Of a DNA stretch of 64,000 nucleotides, positions 34,420 to 42,769 are shown one piece after another. The DNA is from Pseudomonas viridiflava (GTDB lineage: Bacteria; Pseudomonadota; Gammaproteobacteria; Pseudomonadales; Pseudomonadaceae). The first letter of the stretch is position 1; each line of letters begins with the position of its first letter. The stretch lies in the NCBI RefSeq assembly GCF_900573885.1, contig NZ_UPSE01000533.1, positions 62,001-126,000 on the forward strand. The letters run 5' to 3'. Below the pieces are notes generated by a model. It was not told the DNA's origin, did no database searches, and was given only the letters and a program-made list of their open reading frames with translations. Both the position numbers and the translations under genes were made by a program.

Positions 34420-36942
34420 ATGTTTCGCGTGCACCACTACGTCCAAAGCCGCTACGCCCGCCCATCGCTGCTCGCGCTGTGCGTGGCGTTCAGCATGCAG
34501 GCTCAGGCGCAAAGCTTCAGCCTGAACCTGCCGGCGCAGCCCTTGGCCACTTCGCTGAGCCAGGTGGCGCAACAAACCCAGGTGCAGCTGCTGTTCGACG
34601 AAACCCTGCTGCGCAACGTGCAAGCCCCCGCCCTCACCGGCCAGTTCAGCCCGGACGACGCCATTCGCCACCTGCTGAGCGGCAGCGCGTTCACGCTGGT
34701 GAAAGTCGATAACACCTTTGTCGTGCGCGCCAGCGAAGTGTCCGCGACCGAACAGGGCATCAACCTCAGTGCGTTGAGTATTGTCGGGGATGGGGCGCAG
34801 GTGGATTCCACCAGCGTGGGCCGCTCAACACTGAGTCAAGTCGAGATTGACCGGCGCCAGCCCAACAACATCGGCAGCCTGCTTTCGACTCTGCCAGGCG
34901 TTACCGCTGGCGGCTCCCCGAAACCAGGCGGGCAGACCCTGAATATCTGGGGCATGGGCGATGCCGAAGACGTGCCGTTAACCCTCAATGGCGCACCCAA
35001 ATCCGGCTTCGAGCGCTATCAGCAAGGCACTATCTTTATCGAGCCCGAGTTGATCAAAAGCATTGAGGTTGAAAAAGGGCCGCACTCGCCTTTCACCGGT
35101 AATGGTGGCTTTGGCGGCACCGTGAACATGATCACCAAAGACGCCCCTGACCTGCTTGAACAAGGCCGTGACACAGGCGCCATGCTCAAATACGGCTACA
35201 GCAGCAACGACCATCAGCAGATCTACACCGGCGCCACCTACGGCCGCACCGAAGACGGCATGATCGATGCGCTGGTGTATTACACCAAGCGCGACGGCGG
35301 CGACCTCAAACTCGCCGAGCAACGTCCCGACCCGGACAACCGATATCCAATCAACCCCAAGCGCCTGCCCAACTCCGCGCAAGACCTGGACGCCGAGCTG
35401 TTCAAACTCAACCTGCATCCAAACGACGAACACAGTCTGGGGCTTTCCTACACCCGCTCGAACAGCGAGCGCATGACGCCGTTCTCATCCAACAGCTATC
35501 CCACGCCGCCAACCGCCACGAGCATTCGTCAGTACGGGTACGAAGGCGCCCTGCGGCGCCTGCTCGCCGATCGCACCACCGTGGATACAACGTGGTCGGC
35601 CAAGTACCAATACCAGCCGCTGGACAACCCGCTGGTGGACATGGAACTCAGCTACTCGCACTCCAAAACCGAGCAGACCGACGAGCGCGGTGAAGGCGCC
35701 TTCTACCAGCCCGCTACCGGCGGCAGGAAGATGGATACCTCGTACCGCGATGATGTGATCGAACTGCGCAACACCAGCCTGTTCGACACTGGCCCGCTGG
35801 CCCATGCCCTCACCGTTGGCAGCCAGTTGCGCAAACACAAGCGCGACACCTTGATGTACATGCCAGGCAGCACCTACAACCGCCCGCAGTACAACTACGG
35901 TTACTACCAGCCGGGCTTTATGCCGCGCGGCAAAGTGGACAGCCAGGGCTACTACATCAAGGACGCCATCACGTTGGGCGATCTGACTATCACGCCGTCG
36001 CTGCGCTTTGACGAGGTTCGCAACGACGGCAAGAAAAACCTGGCGCCGCTCTACAACACACCGGGCGTGCACGACTACAGCAGCCAGACGTACAGCGGTT
36101 GGTCTCCACGCCTGTCGCTGTTCTGGGCGCCGCTGCCGCAGCTCGGCTTCTTTGCCGACTACAGCAAAACCTGGCGCGCGCCAGTGATCGATGAACAGTA
36201 CGAAGTACAAAGCGCAACCAGCACCCGCAACCGCACCAGCCGCGACCTTGACCCCGAACGTATTACCGCCCTGCGCGCCGGTACGATTCTGTCGTTCGAC
36301 ATTGGCCGCAACGACAACTTGCAAGTGCGCACCACCGTGTTCCGAAACGAAATCAAGGACGAGATCTTTAAAAATCTCGGCATCGACTGCGAAAACCAAG
36401 CTATTAATGGCGGCAGCATCATCCCCCTTTGCGGCGCCGGCAATCGACCTATCTACCGCAACCTCGAAGGCTCGACCATCAAGGGTTTCGAAGTGGAAAG
36501 CTTCTACGACTCCAAGTGGGTATTCGGCTCGCTGAGCTATTCGTGGATGACGGGCAAACATGAAGGTGCCTACCTGAACCCATGGGGTCCGGATGTGTGG
36601 GCGCGCGACATCCCCTCGCCAAAGTGGAATGGCACCATCGGCGCGAAAATCGTGCCCCTCGATATGCAAGTGGGCTGGCAAGCCGAGTACGTGCGCAAAA
36701 CCGAACGTGTGCCAAGCGACGACTGGGCCAACGACTACCCCTACGACGAAGCCCAGAACGACAACTACGCCGTGTTCGGTTTCTTCGCCAATTGGAAGCC
36801 GCGCCAGCGCGGGTTGAAAGGCACCGAAGTGAACCTGACAGTCGATAACGTCTTCAACAAAGGCTACATACCGCAACTCAGCGGCGACGGCGTTCGCAGC
36901 CAGGGCCGCAACGCCAAAGTCAGCGTTACCCGCTTCTTCTAA
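34420..36942 (+). CDS. TonB-dependent receptor/transducer, heme-receptor-like
   Basis: 840 residues from the ATG at 34420 (GGGGGAA upstream). Signal peptide to about residue 28, then an STN signalling domain (LPAQPLATSLSQVAQQTQVQ), which contacts FecR, plug domain (RRQPNNIGSLLSTLPGVTAG, GPHSPFTGNGGFGGTVNMIT) and a 22-strand barrel ending in Phe. The sequence resembles heme receptors of the HxuA/HasR class: WRAP at 585-588 and DLDPER near 610 stand where FRAP and NPNL stand. No His lies between them, unlike many heme receptors, so the substrate should be left open. The stop overlaps the convergent LysR gene. Confidence 0.83.
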   Translation: MFRVHHYVQSRYARPSLLALCVAFSMQAQAQSFSLNLPAQPLATSLSQVAQQTQVQLLFDETLLRNVQAPALTGQFSPDDAIRHLLSGSAFTLVKVDNTFVVRASEVSATEQGINLSALSIVGDGAQVDSTSVGRSTLSQVEIDRRQPNNIGSLLSTLPGVTAGGSPKPGGQTLNIWGMGDAEDVPLTLNGAPKSGFERYQQGTIFIEPELIKSIEVEKGPHSPFTGNGGFGGTVNMITKDAPDLLEQGRDTGAMLKYGYSSNDHQQIYTGATYGRTEDGMIDALVYYTKRDGGDLKLAEQRPDPDNRYPINPKRLPNSAQDLDAELFKLNLHPNDEHSLGLSYTRSNSERMTPFSSNSYPTPPTATSIRQYGYEGALRRLLADRTTVDTTWSAKYQYQPLDNPLVDMELSYSHSKTEQTDERGEGAFYQPATGGRKMDTSYRDDVIELRNTSLFDTGPLAHALTVGSQLRKHKRDTLMYMPGSTYNRPQYNYGYYQPGFMPRGKVDSQGYYIKDAITLGDLTITPSLRFDEVRNDGKKNLAPLYNTPGVHDYSSQTYSGWSPRLSLFWAPLPQLGFFADYSKTWRAPVIDEQYEVQSATSTRNRTSRDLDPERITALRAGTILSFDIGRNDNLQVRTTVFRNEIKDEIFKNLGIDCENQAINGGSIIPLCGAGNRPIYRNLEGSTIKGFEVESFYDSKWVFGSLSYSWMTGKHEGAYLNPWGPDVWARDIPSPKWNGTIGAKIVPLDMQVGWQAEYVRKTERVPSDDWANDYPYDEAQNDNYAVFGFFANWKPRQRGLKGTEVNLTVDNVFNKGYIPQLSGDGVRSQGRNAKVSVTRFF

Positions 36943-37865
36943 ACCACCCCATCCAGCCCGCGCCGGGCAAGGAATGCGGCCAGAAAATCGATAAAAGCCT
37001 GCACCTTGCCCGTGGCCCGGCGGTGGCTGGGGTACACCGCCAGAATGTGCGGGCCAAAGGCGTCGGGGTCGATGTCGTAGTCCGCCATCACGCGCACCAG
37101 GCGGCCATCGGCCAGGTACGGCACCACGCTCCATTCCGGCGTATGCAGCAGGCCGACGCCAGCCAGTGCGCTGGCTAACAGCAGGTCGTAATTGTCGCTG
37201 CGCACGCGGGTATTGGCCGGGTGCGCGAGGGTCAGGCGCTGGCCGTCGCGCTCGACAAACCACTGGTGCTTATCCAGCGCCGGGTGCTGATAAACCAGCC
37301 ACTGGTGCGCGTTGACGCTACCCGGCGTCAACGGCTCGGGATGCCGTTGCAGATACGCCGCACTGGCGCATATGAAGATGCGATTGCGCCCCACGCGCCG
37401 CGCGATCAGGCCGGGAAAATCACTGTGGCCTTCACGCAGCGCCAGGTCATAGCCGCTCTCCACCACGTCGACAAACGCATCGCACAAGTCGATATGCAGC
37501 GTCAGTTGCGGATAGGCCGCTAGAAACCCGGCACACACTTCATCCAGAAACGCCCGGCCAAACGCCAGCGGCGCGGTGATGCGCAAGTTGCCGTGCAAGC
37601 CATGTTGCAGCTGGCCAATTTCCTCGCCCACTTCGTGCAGGCGCTGCAGTACCTGTCGCGCTGTTTCCAGATACAGCCGCCCCGCTTCGGTGAGCACCGT
37701 GCGCCGAGTGCTGCGCTCGAACAGGCGACTGCCCAGCTCGGCTTCCAGATGGCTGACGGCCTTGGTCAACGCGGAAGGTGTTTTCCCCAACTGCTCCGCC
37801 GCGCGACTGAAACTGCCGTGTTCGGCGGTGGCCACAAACATGCCGAGGGCGCTGAGCTTGTCCAT
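36939..37865 (-). CDS. LysR-family regulator
   Basis: 308 residues from the ATG at 37865 (AGGA eight bases upstream). The N-terminal winged HTH is clear (SFSRAAEQLGKTPSALTKAV, LEAELGSRLFERSTRRTVLT), followed by the two-lobe effector-binding domain of the CrgA/aromatic-degradation type (LRITAPLAFGRAFLDEVCAG). It is divergent from the secreted amidohydrolase gene, about 105 bases between the starts, and probably controls it. Its TAG overlaps the receptor stop. Confidence 0.88.
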   Translation of the reverse strand: MDKLSALGMFVATAEHGSFSRAAEQLGKTPSALTKAVSHLEAELGSRLFERSTRRTVLTEAGRLYLETARQVLQRLHEVGEEIGQLQHGLHGNLRITAPLAFGRAFLDEVCAGFLAAYPQLTLHIDLCDAFVDVVESGYDLALREGHSDFPGLIARRVGRNRIFICASAAYLQRHPEPLTPGSVNAHQWLVYQHPALDKHQWFVERDGQRLTLAHPANTRVRSDNYDLLLASALAGVGLLHTPEWSVVPYLADGRLVRVMADYDIDPDAFGPHILAVYPSHRRATGKVQAFIDFLAAFLARRGLDGVV

Positions 37866-37971
37866 GCAGTTTTTCCTGTCAGGCAAAAGGGTTTTGCGCG
37901 GCGCAGCCGTTCTGCCGCCTGAGCGCAGCCGCTAGTCTCGCCACCAGACCAATAAATACAAGGGGTTTTCC

Positions 37972-39714
37972 ATGAAAAGGTTCATTCCGAACCTGTTGGC
38001 ACTGGCGGTGGCTTTTTCCTCGATGGAATCGATGGCGGCTGCTGATCTGGTGTTGTTCAACGGCAAGGTCTTCACCGCCGAAAGCAGCGCGCCCAAGGCG
38101 CAAGCCGTGGCGGTGGAGAACGGCAAAATCCTGCAAGTGGGCAGCGACGCCGCCATCAAGGCGCTGGCCGACAGCAGCACCACCGTTATCGACCTCGCCG
38201 GCAAAGCGCTGATGCCGGGCATGATCGACGCCCACTCCCACGCGGTGTTCGGTGGCCTGGAAATGGCCTCGGCGAATATGGCCGACGAAGTCGTGCCCCT
38301 TGAAGAACTGGAAAAACGCCTGCAAGCCTGGCGCGCTGAGGGCAAAGCCGGGCATGGCGCGGTACTTATCGTAGCCGGGATGAACTCGGCGTACTGGGCC
38401 CAGGCCGAAGACTTGCGCAAACGCTTCAACGTCGGCGAATGGGCCGACCAGCCCATCGCCTTTATGGGCAGCGACCACCACACCGGCTGGATCAACGCCG
38501 CCATGCTCAAGCGCGCCGGCATTGACGCCGCGCTGATCAACAAGCTGCCGGCCGCCGAAGCCGACACCGTGGGCAAACGCGCCAACGGCGAGCCCAACGG
38601 CTTCCTGGTAGATGCCGGCTGGGACCGTGCCGCCGCCGTACTGCCCCCGCCCAGCGAAGCGGTAATGTACAAAGCCGGGCAAACCGCCGTTGCCTACAAC
38701 AACAGCCTGGGCATTACCGCCTGGATGGACCCCGCCGCCAACGCTGCGCCGGGCGAAGCGGTGTTCGCCATGAAGCCCACGGAAAAATCCGTTGGTGTGC
38801 TGCCGGTGTACAAAGCCCTGGCCGAAAAAGGCGAGCTAACGGCCCACGTCGCCGCATTGCTGGTCGCCAACGGCAAGAGCCGCCCCAGCGACCTGGATGT
38901 GCTGGCAAAAGTGCGCGACCAGTTCCAGAACGTGCCCAACCTGACGCTACCGGGCATCAAGATTTTCGCCGACGGCGTGCTCGAGTACCCGGCGCAAAGT
39001 GCGGCTTTGATAGACCCGTACAACAACTCGCAAAAACGTGGCGAGCTGCTGATCGACCCCGCGCATTTTGGCGAGCTGGTTAGCGCCATCGACGCCCGAG
39101 GCTGGCTGGTGCACATCCACGCCATCGGCGACCGCGCCGTACGCGAATCGCTGAACGGCATCGAGCAAGCGCGCAAAGACCGGCAAAGCGGCGTCACCCA
39201 TTCGATTACGCATTTGCAGTTGGTCAACCCGAAAGAATTCGCCCGCTTCAAACCGCTAAACGTGATCGCCGCCATGCAGCTGCTGTGGGCCGCGGGTGAT
39301 GAATACACCGTCAACATGGTCAAGCCCTACGTCAGCGCATTCGCCTTCCGCTACCAATACCCGGCGCACTCGCTGCTCCAACAAGGCGCCACCATCGCCG
39401 GTGCGAGCGACTGGCCGGTATCGAGCCCCAGCCCGTGGCTGGCCACCGCCCAGGCCATCAGCCGCGAAGGCGTAGAAGGCGTGCTCAACGCCGATGAACG
39501 CATCGACCGCGACACCATGTTCTACGCCTACACCATCAACGCAGCGCGAGCCATCGGCCTGGACAAGCAGATTGGCTCGCTGAAAGCCGGCAAGGCCGCC
39601 GACTTCGTCATCCTCGACCGTGACGTATTCACCGTCGATGCCAAAAGCCTTGGCGAAACCCAGGTGCTTGCGACGTATTTCGCTGGCAAGCAGGTGTATG
39701 CCGCGGAGCAATAA
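37972..39714 (+). CDS. Exported YtcJ-type amidohydrolase
   Basis: 580 residues. A signal peptide (KRFIPNLLALAVAFSSMESM AAA cut) is followed by the amidohydrolase family 3 fold: LVLFNGKVFTAES, metal ligands in MIDAHSHAVFGG, the carboxylate-lysine region, HIHAIGDRAVRESLNGIE and GASDWPVSSPSPW. YtcJ-type enzymes hydrolyse amide or ester bonds in small molecules such as N-formyl or cyclic compounds; the substrate here is unknown. It is divergent from LysR and followed by a TorF-type porin after a REP cluster, suggesting use of an imported compound in the periplasm. Confidence 0.85.
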   Translation: MKRFIPNLLALAVAFSSMESMAAADLVLFNGKVFTAESSAPKAQAVAVENGKILQVGSDAAIKALADSSTTVIDLAGKALMPGMIDAHSHAVFGGLEMASANMADEVVPLEELEKRLQAWRAEGKAGHGAVLIVAGMNSAYWAQAEDLRKRFNVGEWADQPIAFMGSDHHTGWINAAMLKRAGIDAALINKLPAAEADTVGKRANGEPNGFLVDAGWDRAAAVLPPPSEAVMYKAGQTAVAYNNSLGITAWMDPAANAAPGEAVFAMKPTEKSVGVLPVYKALAEKGELTAHVAALLVANGKSRPSDLDVLAKVRDQFQNVPNLTLPGIKIFADGVLEYPAQSAALIDPYNNSQKRGELLIDPAHFGELVSAIDARGWLVHIHAIGDRAVRESLNGIEQARKDRQSGVTHSITHLQLVNPKEFARFKPLNVIAAMQLLWAAGDEYTVNMVKPYVSAFAFRYQYPAHSLLQQGATIAGASDWPVSSPSPWLATAQAISREGVEGVLNADERIDRDTMFYAYTINAARAIGLDKQIGSLKAGKAADFVILDRDVFTVDAKSLGETQVLATYFAGKQVYAAEQ

Positions 39715-39729
39715 CCGTGCGCAGCCTTG

Positions 39730-39839
39730 CCCTCTCCCCCGGCCCCTCTCCCGCGCGCGGGCGAGGGGAGACCAGCGCAAACTTCAAGCACCGCGATCGT
39801 CCCCTCTCCCGCCTGCGGGAGAGGGCTAGGGAGAGGGAG
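39730..39839. repeat. CCCTCTCC-type repeat, copy 3
   Basis: CCTCTCCCCCGGCCCCTCTC with CCGCGCGCGGGCGAGGGG on the left and CCCCTCTCCCGCCTGCGGGA on the right. It separates the amidohydrolase gene from the porin gene. Confidence 0.85.
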
Positions 39840-39906
39840 AGCTGCGCGCACGGCCTACCTGACCACTCGCCCTGCCCCATAAAAACCACAACATCGGGAT
39901 CCCACC

Positions 39907-40641
39907 ATGAAGCACGTTTTGCTCGCAGGCCTCGCCCTGTTTCCGCTCCTCAGCCACGCCGCCATTGCGTTGAACGACGACTTCGCCGTGCAGGTCGATC
40001 TGACTGTCGCCAGCGACTACCGAACCCGTGGCATTTCGCAGACCCAGAACGACCCCGCCGCCCAGGCTGGCGCCACGTTGCTGCACAGCAGCGGCCTGTA
40101 CGCCGGCGCCTGGACTTCGAACGTGGATTTCGGTTTCGGCCTGAAAACCCGTCAGGAAGTGGACTACTACGCCGGCTGGTTCTGGCAGGCAACCGACGAC
40201 GTGAGCCTGGATCTGGGCTACCTCAAATACGCCTACCCCAAAGAAGGCCAGTTCAACCAGAGCGAGGTCTACGGCATCCTCAGCGCCTACGGCTTCAAGG
40301 CCGCGGCGTACTACTCCAACGACGCGCCCAACGTCGTCGGCAAAGACCAGGACACCCTCTATAGCTACGTCGGTTACGAGACCACCCTGCCCGCCGACGT
40401 CGGCTTGCTGCTGCGCTACGGACGGATGGATTTCAAAGACCCGCTCTACTGGTCGCAGAACGGCACCGGCACCGACTCGTACCGCGAGAGGGAAGCCAAA
40501 CTCAGTTATGAATTGTTCGAGGTGCAATGGGGCCTGAGCTACATCGACACCGACCTCTCCGACGACCAGTGCGCGAGCAATTACGGCTTCACCGACACCT
40601 GCGGCTCAACCGTGGTGGCGAGCGTCAGCAAGTCGTTTTGA
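39907..40641 (+). CDS. TorF-family putative porin
   Basis: 244 residues. A signal peptide (KHVLLAGLALFPLLSHA) precedes the family opening VDLTVASDYRTRGISQTQND. The remainder is alternating beta strands ending in Phe, typical of an outer membrane barrel (Gcw_chp/TorF family). Two Cys near the C-terminus (QCASN, DTCGS) could form a disulfide. Members are suggested to pass nutrients; substrate unknown. It lies downstream of the amidohydrolase on the same strand. Confidence 0.85.
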   Translation: MKHVLLAGLALFPLLSHAAIALNDDFAVQVDLTVASDYRTRGISQTQNDPAAQAGATLLHSSGLYAGAWTSNVDFGFGLKTRQEVDYYAGWFWQATDDVSLDLGYLKYAYPKEGQFNQSEVYGILSAYGFKAAAYYSNDAPNVVGKDQDTLYSYVGYETTLPADVGLLLRYGRMDFKDPLYWSQNGTGTDSYREREAKLSYELFEVQWGLSYIDTDLSDDQCASNYGFTDTCGSTVVASVSKSF

Positions 40642-40759
40642 CCGGCCCGTTTCCGCCTCAGCTCTAAGGGGCAAAGGCGGAAGCGTCTGTCACTTTCTTG
40701 CAACCTTTCCGACTTATTCTCCGGGCACTTTCCACCGCTCTAGAATAAGGTCCTGCCGC

Positions 40760-42142
40760 ATGCCGCGCGCCCCTGCTGTAACCGAACGTGATACTTGGAT
40801 TCGTACCGTCACCTTCCTGGTTCTGGGTTTTATCTGCTACGCCTTGCCGTGGTCTGTGTTCGCCGCCCTGCCCGCCTCGTCGGGCGACACGCCGGCGCTG
40901 CGCATCCAGGGTTCCAACACCATCGGCGCCAAACTGGGTCCGGCATTGGTTAAAGGTTTGCTGGAACAGCAAGGCCTGAAAAACCTGCGCGCCGAACCCA
41001 CCGGCAACCCCAACGAACAGCGCCTGAGCGGCCAGAATGCCAAGGGCCAGAACGTGGTGATCATCGTCGCCGCCCATGGCTCGGGCACCGGCTTTGTCGC
41101 CCTGAAAGACGGCAGCGCCGATCTGGCCGCTTCGTCGCGTCCGATCAAAGACAGCGAACACACCGACCTCGCCGGTTTGGGTGACCTTAAAGGCCGTGGC
41201 GCCGAACACATCATCGCCATCGACGGCCTGGCAATCATCCTGCACCCCAGCAATCCCCTCAGCGCCTTGAGCACCGAGCAACTGGCGCAAATATTCTCCG
41301 GCGACGCGAAAACCTGGGAAGCGCTGGGCGGCCGTGGCGGCCCGATTCACCTGTACGCCCGCGACGACAACTCCGGCACCTATGACACCTTTAAAGAGCT
41401 GGTGCTGACCAGCCACGGCAAAACCCTGAGTGCCGGCGCCAAACGCTTTGAATCGAGCGAGCAGTTGTCTGACGAAGTGGCACAAGACCCGGCCGGCATC
41501 GGCTTTATCGGCCTGCCCTACATCCGCCAGGCCAAGGCCGTAGCCATCGCCGACGGCGAGTCGCAAGCCATGCCGCCGTCCACCAGCCTGATTGCCACCG
41601 AAGACTACCCACTGTCGCGCCGGCTGTTTTTCTACATGCCACCGCAAGCGAAAAACCCCTGGGCCGACGCCCTGGTGAAGTTCGCGCAAAGCCCGGAAGG
41701 CCAGGCCATCGTGGCCAAAACCGGGTTTATCGCGCAGACCGTGCAAGCCATCAAAGTGGCGCCCACACCCGACATGCCGAAAAACTACCAAGACCTCGCC
41801 CGCGACGCGCAACGCCTTTCCGTGAACTTCCGTTTTCAGGAAGGCAGCGCCAACCTCGACAACAAATCGCACTACGACCTGCAGCGGGTAATGGACTACC
41901 TGCGAGACAACAACAAACTCAACCGTCAGGTGGTATTGCTCGGCTTTGGCGACCCCAAAGCCGACCCCTCGCGCGCCGCACTGCTGTCGAAACTGCGCGC
42001 CATGACCGTGCGCCGCGAACTGGCCAAACAGGGCGTGATGTTTCGCGACATCGACGGCCTTGGCGATGAGCTTCCCGTAGCCGCCAACAACGGCGAAAAC
42101 GGCCGGATCAAAAACCGTCGCGTGGAAGTGTGGGTGTACTGA
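40760..42142 (+). CDS. PstS-like binding domain fused to OmpA domain
   Basis: 460 residues. A signal anchor at about 16-36 leads to a PstS-type binding domain (about 44-320) with LRIQGSNTIGAKLGP, LAASSRPIKDSE, DDNSGTYDTFKELVL and QDPAGIGFIGLPY, the loops that hold phosphate in PstS. After a linker the C-terminus (about 345-460) is an OmpA-type peptidoglycan-binding domain (LSVNFRFQEGSANLDNKSHY, NRRVEVWVY). So a phosphate or phosphate-like ligand protein is anchored to the cell wall. A single CTGTCAC half-site lies about 70 bases upstream, too little to claim a Pho box. Confidence 0.85.
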   Translation: MPRAPAVTERDTWIRTVTFLVLGFICYALPWSVFAALPASSGDTPALRIQGSNTIGAKLGPALVKGLLEQQGLKNLRAEPTGNPNEQRLSGQNAKGQNVVIIVAAHGSGTGFVALKDGSADLAASSRPIKDSEHTDLAGLGDLKGRGAEHIIAIDGLAIILHPSNPLSALSTEQLAQIFSGDAKTWEALGGRGGPIHLYARDDNSGTYDTFKELVLTSHGKTLSAGAKRFESSEQLSDEVAQDPAGIGFIGLPYIRQAKAVAIADGESQAMPPSTSLIATEDYPLSRRLFFYMPPQAKNPWADALVKFAQSPEGQAIVAKTGFIAQTVQAIKVAPTPDMPKNYQDLARDAQRLSVNFRFQEGSANLDNKSHYDLQRVMDYLRDNNKLNRQVVLLGFGDPKADPSRAALLSKLRAMTVRRELAKQGVMFRDIDGLGDELPVAANNGENGRIKNRRVEVWVY

Positions 42143-42170
42143 CCGGCAGTAAGGTTCGGCGTGTGCAGGA

Positions 42171-42320
42171 ATCGCGGCTGAAGCCCACAAATAATGCGCT
42201 GCACCTGTAGGAGCCAGCTTGCTGGCGAACGCTGCCAACGCCGGTGTCCGCTGTGCCATCGCTTCGCGACGGAGGTCGCTCCTACAGAATCAAAAGATCG
42301 CGGCTAAAGCCGCTCCTACG
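42171..42320. repeat. Cluster of REP elements
   Basis: At least four REP-like pieces occur in tandem: TCGCGGCTGAAGCC (42172), CTGTAGGAGCCAGCTTGCTG (42205), ATCGCTTCGCGACGGAGGTC and GCTCCTACAG (42258-42287), and GATCGCGGCTAAAGCCGCTC (42296). They are mixed types in both orientations. The whole stretch from 42143 to 42475 has no gene apart from these repeats. Confidence 0.8.
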
Positions 42321-42475
42321 CACGCTTACATTGCTGTATTGTCCGCGACCTGCGCATCGCTTTTAGCGTCGTCGCCTTGCCGCCTGGCTACCACCACCCT
42401 TAGCGCAATTGCGAGCCCGCATCTGCCCCGTTACTCTTCGCGCTCGGCGCCGTGGGCCGTGAACAGGGAGCAGTG

Positions 42476-42661
42476 ATGAACAACGTGCATGTCGAGTATG
42501 TGAAGCTGCGCGGGCAGCACTGCTGGCGCGTGCGCATCGGCTATCGGGGGGTGACGTTTCAGGAAGAACTGGCCGCCCGTACCTTCGCCGCGCAATTGCA
42601 TCAGCGCCTCACCTGGCTACGTGCCAGGCAGGCCGATCAGGGTGATCCAGACCACGACTAG
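42476..42661 (+). CDS. Small hypothetical protein, 61 residues
   Basis: A small gene from the ATG at 42476 with GGGAG seven bases before it. The product (NNVHVEYVKLRGQHCWRVRI, then AARTFAAQLHQRLTWLRARQ) is basic and aromatic, without signal peptide or membrane helix; the pattern suggests one beta hairpin and a helix. It lies between REP elements and the convergent glgP. I do not recognise a family. Confidence 0.6.
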   Translation: MNNVHVEYVKLRGQHCWRVRIGYRGVTFQEELAARTFAAQLHQRLTWLRARQADQGDPDHD

Positions 42662-42729
42662 CGCAGCACAGTCAAGCGCATGCGCCATGGGGCGAAAGCC
42701 CACCTAAGGCAATACGCAAAGTAGAGCGA

Positions 42730-42756
42730 GCGGCCGGGCAGCATGGCTCCGGCCGC
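42730..42756. terminator. Hairpin after glgP
   Basis: GCGGCCGG at 42730-42737 and CCGGCCGC at 42749-42756 form an 8-base GC stem 13 bases past the glgP stop. No T-run follows on either strand, so it is at best a weak or factor-dependent stop. Confidence 0.4.
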
Positions 42757-42769
42757 AACGCTTCAAGGC

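Noticed and set aside
35485-37263. Minus-strand open frame over the TonB receptor
   Set aside because: Shadow of the receptor and LysR genes; no independent signals.
40687-40705. Pho box before the PstS-OmpA gene
   Set aside because: Only one half-site (CTGTCAC) fits; the second at 11 bases matches poorly, so a PhoB site is not supported.
40664-42259. Minus-strand open frame opposite the PstS-OmpA fusion
   Set aside because: Antisense shadow; the plus-strand protein has signal anchor and two recognised domains.
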